Below, in pieces: positions 9,077 through 16,802 of a DNA stretch of 42,843 nt. Positions within the stretch are counted from its first letter, which is position 1. Every line of letters begins with the position of its first letter. This stretch comes from Candidatus Roizmanbacteria bacterium GW2011_GWC1_37_12 (lineage in GTDB: Bacteria > Patescibacteriota > Microgenomatia > UBA1406 > GWC2-37-13). The stretch lies in NCBI GenBank assembly GCA_000991135.1, contig LBST01000010.1:1-42843 (forward strand), written 5' to 3'. Position numbers and translations under genes: made by a program. The notes below the pieces were generated by a model. That model saw nothing but the letters and a program-made list of their open reading frames with translations. It was not told the origin of the DNA and searched no databases.

Positions 9077-9564
9077 GGACTGATATTCGGGCTGGAGATC
9101 CCCCAGATACAGCTAATCGGTGTTGCTCCGTCCTGGGCAAAACAGTTGGTTAAGCAGGTAAACCCGCCTTCTGGTGTTAAGACGCTTGAATAAGGCAAGA
9201 CTTGCTGGGTATTCTCCAGACAAGCATAAAGTTTATAACCATCGTTTGTTGAATCGTAGACGTATTTATAGTCTTTTCCAGAAACAGGATCGTTGGGGAC
9301 CTTTTTCATATAAATCTTTCCCGAATCGGAAAATTCGCTGTTAAAAACAAATCCATTGCCTGCAGCCTGAGTCGGATAGGCTCGTTTGTCCTCATAATAC
9401 ATTTCTAGTGCCCGCTGGGTTTGCTCCAAGTCAGCCTTTCGCCTAGCATCCCTTCCCTTTTTTAAAGAAGTAAAAAAATTTCCAGATATTAAGACAGCCA
9501 AAATTCCTAAAATCATAATGACAACGAGAAGTTCAATAAGCGTGAAGCCGGGTTTTAATCTCAT
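9073..9564 (-). CDS. Type IV pilin-like prepilin
   Basis: The 163 residues start with a short basic leader, MRLKPG, then [20 protein letters not shown], the classic prepilin cleavage and N-terminal helix. Glu5 of the mature chain is present. After the helix comes KKGRDARRKADLEQTQRALEMYY and a C-terminal globular part with DPVSGKDYKYVYDSTNDGYKLYACLENT, typical of pseudopilin/major-pilin-like proteins in this type of genome, with Cys pairs near the end. The start at 9564 overlaps the stop of the upstream pilin (ATGA). Its stop overlaps the converging ligase stop. Confidence 0.85.
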   Translation of the reverse strand: MRLKPGFTLIELLVVIMILGILAVLISGNFFTSLKKGRDARRKADLEQTQRALEMYYEDKRAYPTQAAGNGFVFNSEFSDSGKIYMKKVPNDPVSGKDYKYVYDSTNDGYKLYACLENTQQVLPYSSVLTPEGGFTCLTNCFAQDGATPISCIWGISSPNISP

Positions 9565-10088
9565 TTTACGCACCAAAGACAAGTATTTACAGCTGGATCA
9601 GGATCGGATATACAGTCATCCACTCCAGTTGTGGCAGTAAATTTGGTGTTTGGATCGCTGACAAAAGATTTTGCTGTTGGTTTGTAACATACTGTTACAG
9701 TAGCGTTTTCATTGTTTCCAAAAACGGTTATCTTCTCAAGAGTAGCATCTCCAGCTAATGTTGAAAAATCAGTTTTTAATTCTCCTGTATCTGTGATATT
9801 TTCAATTGTTGTAGGGATAGTATCAAGAGTAATAGCCGTATCCTCGGTAAAGCCTGCTTCCATAGTACAAGTAGCATCAGCACACCATGGCATCTGATTT
9901 TTTATCGCATAATATCTTACTACAGCGCCATGAAATTCAGATACAGTATTTCTGACACCGGTATCGGTTCCTTTTTTCAACTGTTCAAATGGATCGAGAG
10001 CGGCTAAAAGGCCAACTGCGAGAGCACCAAGAAGAGCAATGACGATTAAAAGTTCAATAAGCGTGAAACCTTTTGTAAGATTTTTCAT
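9561..10088 (-). CDS. Type IV pilin-like prepilin, Cys-rich C-terminus
   Basis: This 175-residue prepilin has the leader MKNLTKG, then FTLIELLIVIALLGALAVGLLAALDPFEQL, with Glu5. The DPxEQxxKGxD segment after the helix is common in pilins. The C-terminus holds several cysteines (WCADATC, DDCISDPDPAVNTCLWC), likely disulfide-bonded outside the cell. The start at 10088 is the Met directly before KNLTKGF. Upstream on the minus strand is TTGACA (complement of about 10123-10128) with an AATAAT-like -10, giving a leadered transcript. It is the first gene of a two-gene pilin operon, divergent from rpmF. Confidence 0.85.
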   Translation of the reverse strand: MKNLTKGFTLIELLIVIALLGALAVGLLAALDPFEQLKKGTDTGVRNTVSEFHGAVVRYYAIKNQMPWCADATCTMEAGFTEDTAITLDTIPTTIENITDTGELKTDFSTLAGDATLEKITVFGNNENATVTVCYKPTAKSFVSDPNTKFTATTGVDDCISDPDPAVNTCLWCVK

Positions 10089-10142
10089 ATTAAATTCATT
10101 ATTAAGCATTTTTTTGTCCTTGTCAAGGGGTAAATTATGTGT

Positions 10143-10148
10143 TAATAT
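10143..10148 (+). promoter_or_regulatory. -10 box TAATAT, leaderless start of rpmF
   Basis: TAATAT ends six bases before the rpmF ATG at 10155, the recurring leaderless spacing in this window. Confidence 0.5.
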
Positions 10149-10154
10149 ATTTCA

Positions 10155-10304
10155 ATGGCACCGCTACCAAAAAGAAAACATTCGACTAGAAGATCAGGAA
10201 AAAGAAAAGCCTCCAAGATGAAATCCCTGCCAAATTTGGTCAAATGCAGTAACTGTGGCAAAACAAAATTACCTCACAGAGTTTGTAAGTATTGTGGTAA
10301 ATAA
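10155..10304 (+). CDS. rpmF: Ribosomal protein L32
   Basis: This short gene (49 residues) begins MAPLPKRKHSTRRSGKRKAS, the hallmark of bacterial L32, and ends with a zinc ribbon CSNCGKTKLPHRVCKYCGK (two CxxC pairs). It is a protein of the large ribosomal subunit. It is followed after two bases by nusB and then rnc, so it starts a ribosome-biogenesis operon. The start follows TAATAT by exactly six bases. Confidence 0.93.
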   Translation: MAPLPKRKHSTRRSGKRKASKMKSLPNLVKCSNCGKTKLPHRVCKYCGK

Positions 10305-10306
10305 TC

Positions 10307-10651
10307 ATGGATCCAAGACATAAACTGCGGTTAAAGATTGTTCAAGAGCTTTATAGCACACTATTTACCAATCCGACCAACTTGACCAATAAGACCAATT
10401 TGATTCTTAAGGCGCTCCCGACCCTCGATGACCTTGTTAAAAAACACGCCCCAAAATTTCCCCTAGAAAAAATTGCTAAAGTCGATTTGGCGATCCTTCG
10501 ATTAGCGATTTTCGAATTAACTGTAGAAAAAAAAGAACCGGCTAAAGTTATCATTAACGAAGCCGTGGAGTTGGCCAAGGATTTAGGGAGCGAAAAATCC
10601 TTTGCCTTTGTTAACGCCGTTCTCGGAAAAATTTATGATTCAAAAACTTAG
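10307..10651 (+). CDS. nusB: NusB-like transcription antitermination factor
   Basis: The 114 residues are somewhat short for NusB (about 130-140). The N-terminal KLRLKIVQELYSTLF and the C-terminal LAILRLAIFELTVEKKEPAKVIINEAVELAKDLGSEKSFAFVNAVLGKI are the classic NusB helices. NusB with NusE binds boxA RNA and prevents early termination in rRNA operons. The middle (FTNPTNLTNKTNLILK) is built on a short DNA repeat of GACCAA units (about 10376-10402) and replaces part of the usual sequence. It overlaps rnc by 17 bases. Confidence 0.85.
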   Translation: MDPRHKLRLKIVQELYSTLFTNPTNLTNKTNLILKALPTLDDLVKKHAPKFPLEKIAKVDLAILRLAIFELTVEKKEPAKVIINEAVELAKDLGSEKSFAFVNAVLGKIYDSKT

Positions 10652-11333
10652 TTCACTGGAAGCTAAAATTGGCATTAAGTTTAAAAGTAGTTCTTTACTG
10701 CAAAACGCCTTTATCCACCGTTCATATCTTAACGAGCACAAAGATTCCAAGTTGCCGTCAAACGAGCGGCTAGAATTTTTAGGTGACAGCGTCCTGTCTC
10801 TTATTACTTCGGTCTACCTTTTTAGAAATTTTCCCTACCTTATGGAGGGCGATTATACCGAGATAAAAAGCGCCATCGTCAAAACAGATAGCTTGGCGAC
10901 TTCGGCAAAAATATTAGAGCTAAACGAATATCTATTGTTGTCAAAAGGAGAGACAAAAAGCGGCGGAAAGACCAATAGGAATATTTTGGCTGATTGTTTT
11001 GAGGCTTTGATCGGTGCGATATTTCTGGATTCCAGCTTTGAAAAAGCCTATCAATTTGTCGGGCAATTTTTATTTAAAGACAGATTGAATAAGCTAGTAA
11101 AAAGCAAGGAATATTTGTCTCCAAAAAGCCGCCTCCAAGAACTAATTCAAGCCAAATACAAGACGACTCCCCTATACAAGGTCGAGACGGAAACAGGCCC
11201 GGAACACAAAAGGATTTTTAAAATCGGGGTCTACTTTAGGGGTAAAAAACTAGGGGTTGGCGTCGCTCCTTCGAAAAAGGAAGCTGAAGAAGAAGCAGCA
11301 AAAAAAGCCTTTGAAAATCTAAGGGACCTATGA
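10635..11333 (+). CDS. rnc: Ribonuclease III
   Basis: This 232-residue protein has an RNase III catalytic domain and a C-terminal double-stranded RNA-binding domain. The signature is NERLEFLGDSVLSLI at about 45-59, and the second acidic site is ADCFEALIGAIFLDSSFEKA. The dsRBD runs from about 158 (SPKSRLQELIQAKYKTTPLYKV) to KKEAEEEAAKKAFENL. It cuts rRNA precursors and other duplex RNA. The start is ATG 10635, inside the end of nusB. The unlinked 16S with its flanking palindrome is a possible substrate. Confidence 0.93.
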   Translation: MIQKLSSLEAKIGIKFKSSSLLQNAFIHRSYLNEHKDSKLPSNERLEFLGDSVLSLITSVYLFRNFPYLMEGDYTEIKSAIVKTDSLATSAKILELNEYLLLSKGETKSGGKTNRNILADCFEALIGAIFLDSSFEKAYQFVGQFLFKDRLNKLVKSKEYLSPKSRLQELIQAKYKTTPLYKVETETGPEHKRIFKIGVYFRGKKLGVGVAPSKKEAEEEAAKKAFENLRDL

Positions 11334-11335
11334 TA

Positions 11336-11484
11336 TTATCGAATATTGAAAATAGTAATTAGTTGCTAGTGATTGGTTACTAGTTATAGAAAATGGAAAG
11401 TGGAAATTTGATTTTTTCTATTCTCTATTCTCTAATTTCCATAACCAGTAACTAATTACCAGTAACCATTTTCTAATTTTAAAT
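11336..11484. repeat. AT-rich inverted repeat between rnc and rpsP
   Basis: No gene is present. The left part has TGGTTACTAGTTATAGAAAA and the right part CCATAACCAGTAACTAATTA with CCAGTAACCATTTTCTAATT, so the two halves can fold on each other. This kind of low-complexity repeat recurs in the gaps at 22227-22338, 38850-38930 and 41200-41278. Confidence 0.6.
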
Positions 11485-11724
11485 ATGGCAGTAGCGCTAA
11501 GACTTTACAGGATCGGAAAAAAAAGCAAACCTTCGTATAGGGTTGTCGTCGTTAATAAACGCTATAAATCAAATGGAGCCTATATAGAAGAGATAGGCAA
11601 ATATGAGTCGATGGTCGAACCAGCTTTTTTTAAACTAGACAAAGAAAGATTCGACTATTGGATTAGTCGTGGCGCCGTTATCTCCGAAGGCCTGCGCAAA
11701 CTCCTTAAAAACAGAAAGATCTAA
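11485..11724 (+). CDS. rpsP: Ribosomal protein S16
   Basis: The 79 residues match S16 along their length: MAVALRLYRIGKKSKPSYRVVVVNKRYKSNGAYIEEIGKYE and FKLDKERFDYWISRGAVISEGLRKLL. It is a protein of the small ribosomal subunit. Its stop codon overlaps the stop of the converging pilO-like gene (CTAA at 11721-11724), so the two transcripts must terminate inside each other or share a bidirectional signal. Confidence 0.95.
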   Translation: MAVALRLYRIGKKSKPSYRVVVVNKRYKSNGAYIEEIGKYESMVEPAFFKLDKERFDYWISRGAVISEGLRKLLKNRKI

Positions 11725-12404
11725 AATGGATTAGTTTTTTTTGGATAATTTAGGTCTAAATTTTCTTCTTCACTTGTTATTAAATTAAAACTTACCTTTC
11801 GTTTTATAGATTCCAAGTCTTGAAAGGCCTTTTCGTTGACAAGGAGTTCGTTTTCGGTGCCGATTTTTTGGCTTTTGCTATAAAAGGTAAGATCTATTTT
11901 TATCGCTCCGGTAAGCTCGGGCGTGAGCTCGATTTTGTCTGAAGTTATTAGCCTGCCGCCGGAAAAATTATATTGGTCAAGAAATCTGATAAAAGAATTG
12001 CTATCCCCTATTCCCGTAACAGTCAACTTTAATTTATTTACCGTTGATTTGCTAATGTTAACAGAATAGTCGGTAACGAGAAAACCAGTTTTTTGGGAAA
12101 GAGTTTCCAAGGCATAAATAATCGAAAAGTAATCCTCGATATTGGGAATAAGATTGTTGAGTAGCTTAATATCTTCGTCGAGCTTTTCGGTTGATGGGAG
12201 CGCTGTTTGAAAAAGAGTCACCTTTTTTTGTAGCTTGTCTACTTCCTTTGTCAAAGCTTTTATCTTTTTTTCACCCGAAGAAATTTTGTCGATACCAACT
12301 TTAATCATAATTAAAAAAATAATGAAAAGAAAACAGCTAGAAATTAAATAGGTGAGATTTTCTTTTATTAAACGGAAAAAATATGGCTTTATTTTTAGAT
12401 TCAT
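11721..12404 (-). CDS. pilO: PilO-like type IV pilus assembly protein
   Basis: This 227-residue bitopic membrane protein has a short cytoplasmic N-terminus, a transmembrane helix at about 17-36 (YLISSCFLFIIFLIMIKVGI), a coiled coil (EKKIKALTKEVDKLQKKVTLF), then a ferredoxin-like periplasmic-side domain (YFSIIYALETLSQKTGFLV, SNSFIRFLDQYNFSGGRLI). This architecture and its place after PilM and PilN-like genes identify it as PilO, part of the inner-membrane alignment complex. Sequence alone is weakly conserved. Five bases separate it from the PilN-like gene. Confidence 0.75.
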   Translation of the reverse strand: MNLKIKPYFFRLIKENLTYLISSCFLFIIFLIMIKVGIDKISSGEKKIKALTKEVDKLQKKVTLFQTALPSTEKLDEDIKLLNNLIPNIEDYFSIIYALETLSQKTGFLVTDYSVNISKSTVNKLKLTVTGIGDSNSFIRFLDQYNFSGGRLITSDKIELTPELTGAIKIDLTFYSKSQKIGTENELLVNEKAFQDLESIKRKVSFNLITSEEENLDLNYPKKTNPF

Positions 12405-12409
12405 ATTTT

Positions 12410-12991
12410 TTAAAGGGTTCTTTTTAACTGTATAAATATGCCGCTAAAACTCAACTCATAATTCTCTTCTTTTTCCAATGTGGCGCCGATTACCGTAAAG
12501 CTTTTTAACGATATAGTCTCAAAATTTTTTAAGAATGTTTCTGACTCGATAAATTTAAAAAAATTCATTAACTTAGGGAAGTCCGTAAATTCGATGATAA
12601 AATCTACCTCTCTATTTTTGGATATTTCAAAAGACTTGAGTTTGGCTGCTTCGGAGCTTTCGGTAAGGGCAGAATTTAGTAAGGAATAATAAGGTGAGGA
12701 AAAAGCGTCTTCTTTTAAAAAACTGTTTAAATCCTGATACTTTTTCTCTATGTAATTAATTTTAGCTTCGTCGGTTTTTTTGTCTTTAAGAATTTCTAAA
12801 TAGTTTTTTTTCGTTAGTTCCAGTTTCTCAACAATGTCCAGCCTTTTTTTTACAAGGATAAACAAGAATAAAAAAACGACAAAAAATACTCCTAAAAAAA
12901 TGGCTAATCCTATTTTTAAATAGTTAAAGTAATTCTCATATCTTTGATAATCTTCCCTGTTGACGATGAGATTGATTTTTGATTTTTTCAT
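12410..12991 (-). CDS. pilN: PilN-like type IV pilus assembly protein
   Basis: The 193 residues begin MKKSKINLIVNREDY, similar to the PilN N-terminal motif (INLLP-type) that binds PilM. A transmembrane helix follows at about 27-49 (IGLAIFLGVFFVVFLFLFILV), then a coiled coil and an alpha/beta domain. It would link cytosolic PilM to PilO. It overlaps pilM by four bases (ATGA). Confidence 0.75.
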   Translation of the reverse strand: MKKSKINLIVNREDYQRYENYFNYLKIGLAIFLGVFFVVFLFLFILVKKRLDIVEKLELTKKNYLEILKDKKTDEAKINYIEKKYQDLNSFLKEDAFSSPYYSLLNSALTESSEAAKLKSFEISKNREVDFIIEFTDFPKLMNFFKFIESETFLKNFETISLKSFTVIGATLEKEENYELSFSGIFIQLKRTL

Positions 12992-14001
12992 CTTAGGTTG
13001 CCACCAATTGTCGAAACAAAGAGAGGCAATTCTAAGGATTGTCCTTCGACTAATGGCGTTTTTTTAATTGACGACAAGGGGTTTATGATTGACGTCGGTA
13101 TTGATATCAGTTTTTCTAACAATTTAGTCAGAGCAGGAAAGTATGAAATATTATTAATTAGATAAAGGTTTGACAATTTACGGTTGTCAATAAATTTTTT
13201 AATCTCGACGACGAATTCATGGAGCAGTGGCGAGATGATTGTTTCGACAGGATAGCTTGAAGGATGATCGATAAAGTAGTTTTTCAAAATTTCTACGGCT
13301 TTTTTGCTGTCGGTATCGGTGTTGACTTGGATTTCTTTTAAAAACAATTGGTAACCCAGAGAAAGATTGTGGTTTTCTTTGAGAATGGGAATGGCGTTTT
13401 CAAAATATGAAAGATTGCTAGAATTGAAAGAAAAATTGGCTAAAAGAAAATTTCCTTGGTTTGTAGATCGATAGTTTTTATAAAAATTACTGATAAATCT
13501 TGAATTAGCTGAAAGTTCTGTTTCAACAGACTCTGGAATTAAACCAGCAAGTTCGACAGTTGTTTGAATTTTTTCGATTAGTTTTTTCGGCGCGGCCACA
13601 ATCAGAATTAAGATTTTTTTTTCAGCCTTATACTCCTCGATGATCTCTAAATCAATATTTGTTTCTTCAATAGGCATCGGTATGAATTGGTCGGCCTGAT
13701 ATTTGATCGCCGAAATTAATTCTTTTTCGTTAAGGTAGGGCATCGTCAGAATCTGGCTGTAGGTGAGAGAATCAGAAATAACTACGTTGACGTTTTTTTT
13801 AGTTATTTTTGAACTGGAGACTAAATTGCTAATCGAACTGGCTTGATTTTCTAAATTTTTTTCCAGTTCAGTCGCATAAAAATATTCTCCGGTATCAATT
13901 TTTCCAAGATTAGAAACCTCGAAAATGTCACCGATTTTCTTCCCGTCGACGACTTTAGTGTGTTTCTCTCCAATATCGAGACAAAAATAATTATCAGCCA
14001 T
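12988..14001 (-). CDS. pilM: PilM, actin-like pilus assembly ATPase
   Basis: The 337 residues are PilM/FtsA-like: CLDIGEKHTKVVDG at the N-terminus (phosphate 1), TMPYLNEKELISAIKYQADQFIPMPIEETNIDLEII (a strong PilM signature), then ILIVAAPKKLIEKIQTTVELAGLIPESVETE. The phosphate-2 and adenosine motifs (GGNLR at the end) are weak. PilM is a cytosolic ring component that holds the PilN tail. TATATT ends six bases before the ATG at 14001, so this is a leaderless first gene of pilM-N-O. Confidence 0.88.
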   Translation of the reverse strand: MADNYFCLDIGEKHTKVVDGKKIGDIFEVSNLGKIDTGEYFYATELEKNLENQASSISNLVSSSKITKKNVNVVISDSLTYSQILTMPYLNEKELISAIKYQADQFIPMPIEETNIDLEIIEEYKAEKKILILIVAAPKKLIEKIQTTVELAGLIPESVETELSANSRFISNFYKNYRSTNQGNFLLANFSFNSSNLSYFENAIPILKENHNLSLGYQLFLKEIQVNTDTDSKKAVEILKNYFIDHPSSYPVETIISPLLHEFVVEIKKFIDNRKLSNLYLINNISYFPALTKLLEKLISIPTSIINPLSSIKKTPLVEGQSLELPLFVSTIGGNLR

Positions 14002-14007
14002 AATTCT

Positions 14008-14013
14008 AATATA
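14008..14013 (-). promoter_or_regulatory. -10 box TATATT, leaderless start of pilM
   Basis: On the minus strand TATATT, AGAATT and ATG follow each other directly. The spacing of six bases matches the other leaderless starts in the window. It lies in the 12-base gap to the upstream minor pilin. Confidence 0.55.
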
Positions 14014-14580
14014 TCAAAAATTTCTTAACTTTATTTTAGTTTGATAATGAAGAGAAGCGGTTTCTTCCGGTCGGGTTGATGTACAGTTTCCAGTTGAAAC
14101 AACATAGCATATATCAAAAGAAAGATTGACAACGGGGGGAGAATAATCAGCTACTCTATCACAACCTATCGAAAGTCCGGAGACGATAGTTTTGCCCGAA
14201 TTAAGGAAAACGGAGGTGGTAGTTGAGGATGAATAAGATGAGATTTTATCGCTTGATAATAAGATTCTAAACCAATCTCCCTCCTGGTCTTTGAAAAAAA
14301 GCCTCGAGGTAGATGAGTAAGATTCCCCTGACGATGCGCATTCTTCATTAGCGTCTGACGGAGGGTTGCCTGAATGGATGCTCAAAGCACTATTTTTTAT
14401 AAGTGTTGCGGTAGTATTAAGGATAAAATCGCCTTCTTCTTTGACTTTTGATAACCTATATATCTTTGTTTGCTGTCTGACGATACCAAAAATGATAGCA
14501 AATATAGTCGGTATCGTTAGACTCAAAACAACAAGAACAACGATTGTTTCAATTAGAGTAAAGCCTTTTTTCACTCCCAT
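14014..14580 (-). CDS. Minor pilin, PilW/PilJ-like
   Basis: The 188-residue prepilin has MGVKKG, then FTLIETIVVLVVLSLTIPTIFAIIFGIVRQQ, with Glu5. It follows the pattern of larger minor pilins: IYRLSKVKEEGDFILNTTATLIKNSAL. The globular part includes Cys pairs (ANEECASSGES, DICYVVSTGNC). Such proteins prime pilus assembly at the tip. It overlaps the previous gene by ten bases. The name PilW is by analogy. Confidence 0.8.
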   Translation of the reverse strand: MGVKKGFTLIETIVVLVVLSLTIPTIFAIIFGIVRQQTKIYRLSKVKEEGDFILNTTATLIKNSALSIHSGNPPSDANEECASSGESYSSTSRLFFKDQEGDWFRILLSSDKISSYSSSTTTSVFLNSGKTIVSGLSIGCDRVADYSPPVVNLSFDICYVVSTGNCTSTRPEETASLHYQTKIKLRNF

Positions 14581-15014
14581 ATATTTAAAACGGTTTTAAC
14601 TGGCACCTGAAAAATAGTTGTCCCTTCAGTCCAACTGACCGTAATTTGGACGTCGATTGAGCTGACGGGACTTCCTGCTTGATTATCTATTTCAATCTCT
14701 CTTTTAAATATAGCCGGAGTTCCCAAAGTATAATCAGCGCAAGGATCGGGACTATCCCAATTTAGGTCTTTGAGACAATAGGTTGTTCCTGCCCCTGTAT
14801 CTTTAGATGAAAAATCTGTCCAATCGCCTTCTTTTTCCGATTTCACCCACTCCATTCCCTCTTCAGCTAAATGGCTAGCAATAATTTTATATTCTTGATT
14901 TTTCATATTTTTCAAAGAATATGTTGTGACCGCCATAGCAGCGACAAAAAAAAGAGAAAGAATTGTCACAAAAACCAAAACCTCAACAAGTGAAAAACCC
15001 TTTTTTTTAGACAT
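14571..15014 (-). CDS. Minor pilin, PilV-like
   Basis: The 147 residues start MSKKKG, then FSLVEVLVFVTILSLFFVAAMAV, with Glu5. The segment KNQEYKIIASHLAEEGMEWVKSEKEGDW is typical of PilV/GspI-type minor pilins (ANxAxEGxE). The Met at 15014 is preferred over the TTG at 15017. A TATACT box lies seven bases upstream of it. Confidence 0.8.
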   Translation of the reverse strand: MSKKKGFSLVEVLVFVTILSLFFVAAMAVTTYSLKNMKNQEYKIIASHLAEEGMEWVKSEKEGDWTDFSSKDTGAGTTYCLKDLNWDSPDPCADYTLGTPAIFKREIEIDNQAGSPVSSIDVQITVSWTEGTTIFQVPVKTVLNIWE

Positions 15015-15033
15015 CAATTTCAGTATAACACGA

Positions 15034-15507
15034 TCAACAAGAGAATAAGGTTTCGTTCATTTCGACGATTCCGATAGGAGAAATAGTGATATCGAGGCAT
15101 TGACTGATAATGGAATTTTTTAGTCGAATAGAATTAATAGTCAAATTAGTTCCTAATCCTAAAGGTTTAAAGTCAAGGTTACCAGTTCCAATGGTGGCGG
15201 TAATGCTGGTTGAAAAACTATAACTTTGTACAGTTTCATAGCTACCACCGCAACCAAAACTAAAAGAATAAGATCCAGCGTTGATAGTTACGCGGTAGCC
15301 GGAAAAATCTGAACAACTCTCTTTAAGGTCGCTTGAATAAGCTTTTTTTTTGGACAACTCGATTATACCAACGAGTTTTTTCGCATCGCTTTTCAATTTA
15401 GTCTCTTGATTATAGTTATTATAGTAAGCCAAACCAACTGTAGAAAAAATCGCCATTATGGTTATGACGACGAGCAGTTCAATTATTGTAAAACTATTTT
15501 TGACCAT
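15034..15507 (-). CDS. Minor pilin, FimT/GspH-like
   Basis: The 157 residues start MVKNS, then FTIIELLVVITIMAIFSTVGLAYYNNY, with Glu5. The stretch KLKSDAKKLVGIIELSKKKAYSSD corresponds to the FimT/GspH helix (xxLxxxLxxARxxA). The residue before the cleavage point is Ser instead of Gly (KNS-FTIIE), which is unusual for a prepilin peptidase site. The ATG at 15507 lies inside the end of the upstream pilin gene. Confidence 0.75.
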   Translation of the reverse strand: MVKNSFTIIELLVVITIMAIFSTVGLAYYNNYNQETKLKSDAKKLVGIIELSKKKAYSSDLKESCSDFSGYRVTINAGSYSFSFGCGGSYETVQSYSFSTSITATIGTGNLDFKPLGLGTNLTINSIRLKNSIISQCLDITISPIGIVEMNETLFSC

Positions 15508-15895
15508 AAGGTCCAGCACAATAGTTGCAATTACCTCCGCATTGACCGGCGACGCAGTTAGCTCCGCCAGTTTCCAGATAAGCAGCTAAGGTATAGTCGG
15601 AGGTTGAAATTCTATTAAAATAATATGAATAGGTGTCGCTTTTTGGATCAGTAGGAACACTTTGAACATAGACAGTAGGCGCTGTCAAACTACTCAAATT
15701 GACTGGGTAGTCGTCGTTATTACTTCGGTACATTTCTAAAGCCGCCCTTACCTGCTCCAGGTCGGTCTTGCGTCTGGCGTCTCGAGACTGCTTGCTCAAT
15801 TGAGAATAAGCAACAGAGGCAGCGGCAGCCAAAAGAGAAATAATCGTGGCGACGACGAGAATCTCGATCAGAGTAAATCCGTTCAACTTTTTCAT
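15494..15895 (-). CDS. Type IV pilin-like prepilin, Cys-rich tail
   Basis: The 133-residue prepilin begins MKKLNG, then FTLIEILVVATIISLLAAAASVAYSQL. RDARRKTDLEQVRAALEMYRSNNDDYPV is the conserved pseudopilin segment. The C-terminal end is Cys/Gly-rich (GANCVAGQCGGNCNYCAGPYG), suggesting disulfide loops. It has its own start three bases after the preceding gene's stop and sits in a five-gene pilin run. Confidence 0.85.
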   Translation of the reverse strand: MKKLNGFTLIEILVVATIISLLAAAASVAYSQLSKQSRDARRKTDLEQVRAALEMYRSNNDDYPVNLSSLTAPTVYVQSVPTDPKSDTYSYYFNRISTSDYTLAAYLETGGANCVAGQCGGNCNYCAGPYGQK

Positions 15896-15898
15896 AAA

Positions 15899-16267
15899 TT
15901 ATTGAAGTTCGGAAATACTAAAAGTACTACCATCTTCTAAGGTAGTTTGTACAGAGTAGGTTGACGACGTTGAAGTGACAGTATATGTTTTTGTAGTCGG
16001 GTCGGTAATAGTCATATCTGGTCCGGTTTCTGATGTACAGTCTTCAGCAATTGAGGTCGTACCATTCCCCGTGATCGCCGGATAAGAGTAATTATCGACA
16101 GAATAACACTGTTCCATGGCGTTTTGAAAGGCTTTCAAATCGGCTTTTCTTTTGGCGTCGCGAGCCTTTTTTTGAGCGGTCGAATAAGAAGCAATTCCCA
16201 TGCTGACCAGTACGGCAATAATTCCGATGACAACAAGCATCTCTAGCAATGTAAATCCTTTTTTCAT
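15899..16267 (-). CDS. Type IV pilin-like prepilin
   Basis: The 122 residues have the leader MKKG, then FTLLEMLVVIGIIAVLVSMGIASY, with Glu5. They continue with KKARDAKRKADLKAFQNAMEQCYSVDNYSYPA, the pseudopilin signature, and a Thr/Ser-rich C-terminus (TITDPTTKTYTVTSTSSTYSV). It is four bases downstream of the first pilin gene. Confidence 0.85.
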   Translation of the reverse strand: MKKGFTLLEMLVVIGIIAVLVSMGIASYSTAQKKARDAKRKADLKAFQNAMEQCYSVDNYSYPAITGNGTTSIAEDCTSETGPDMTITDPTTKTYTVTSTSSTYSVQTTLEDGSTFSISELQ

Positions 16268-16271
16268 AATT

Positions 16272-16727
16272 TTAAGGCTGTATTACATTATAGCACTTCC
16301 CGCTTGCGCAACTTCCACAGACAGTACAAGTCGTATCGCCGTCCGGGTCGGCGCTGTTTTCCAGGCACGCGCAAAGAGTATAAGTTAAAGCGCTATTGTC
16401 TACATCATAATAATACTGTTTTCCAGGGCTAGGATCACCGGGAAATTTGTTCATATAGATATTTTCAGTACAGTTAGCGCCGCTTGACCAACAGTCTCCT
16501 GATGTTATCGGAAAGCTATTATCTGCTCCTTCCGAAAGAAAAGCCGGAGGAGATTGATCCTGTTTATACATTTCCATTGCTTTCTGGATCTGTTTCAGGT
16601 CAGATTTTCTTTGGGCGTCGCGCGCCCGCTCCCTCGCCCCCATAAAATTTGGCAAAAAAAGAGCCGAAAGCATACCAATAATGGCAATGACAACGAGAAG
16701 TTCGATTAAAGTGAATGCCTTTTTCAT
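16272..16727 (-). CDS. Type IV pilin-like prepilin, Cys-rich tail
   Basis: The 151 residues have MKKA, then [51 protein letters not shown], the standard pattern. The residue before cleavage is Ala instead of Gly. The C-terminal half has [30 protein letters not shown] and a Cys cluster ([12 protein letters not shown]). It is the first gene of the minus-strand pilin run and lies directly downstream of the RAYT repeat unit. Confidence 0.85.
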   Translation of the reverse strand: MKKAFTLIELLVVIAIIGMLSALFLPNFMGARERARDAQRKSDLKQIQKAMEMYKQDQSPPAFLSEGADNSFPITSGDCWSSGANCTENIYMNKFPGDPSPGKQYYYDVDNSALTYTLCACLENSADPDGDTTCTVCGSCASGKCYNVIQP

Positions 16728-16770
16728 TTCTTAATCAATGCTAACTATTTTATTACTAAAAATCAAGCCC

Positions 16771-16799
16771 CTTCCACCTCGGAGGTGGATGGAGGCTAA
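16771..16799 (+). repeat. Palindromic element family A, copy 1 (RAYT flank)
   Basis: The 29-base unit is CTTCCACCTCGGAGGTGGAT plus GGAGGCTAA. TCCACCT/AGGTGGA forms a 7-bp hairpin, followed by the tail GGAGGCTAA. It is identical to 17549-17577 and lies on the other side of the transposase. Related copies are 32683-32711 (inside pheT) and 38445-38473 (inside mtaB), all in the same orientation. Confidence 0.9.
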
Positions 16800-16802
16800 G
16801 AA

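Noticed and set aside
12480-12689. Plus-strand frame opposite the PilN-like gene
   Set aside because: It is a shadow of the pilN frame, with no promoter or recognisable motif.
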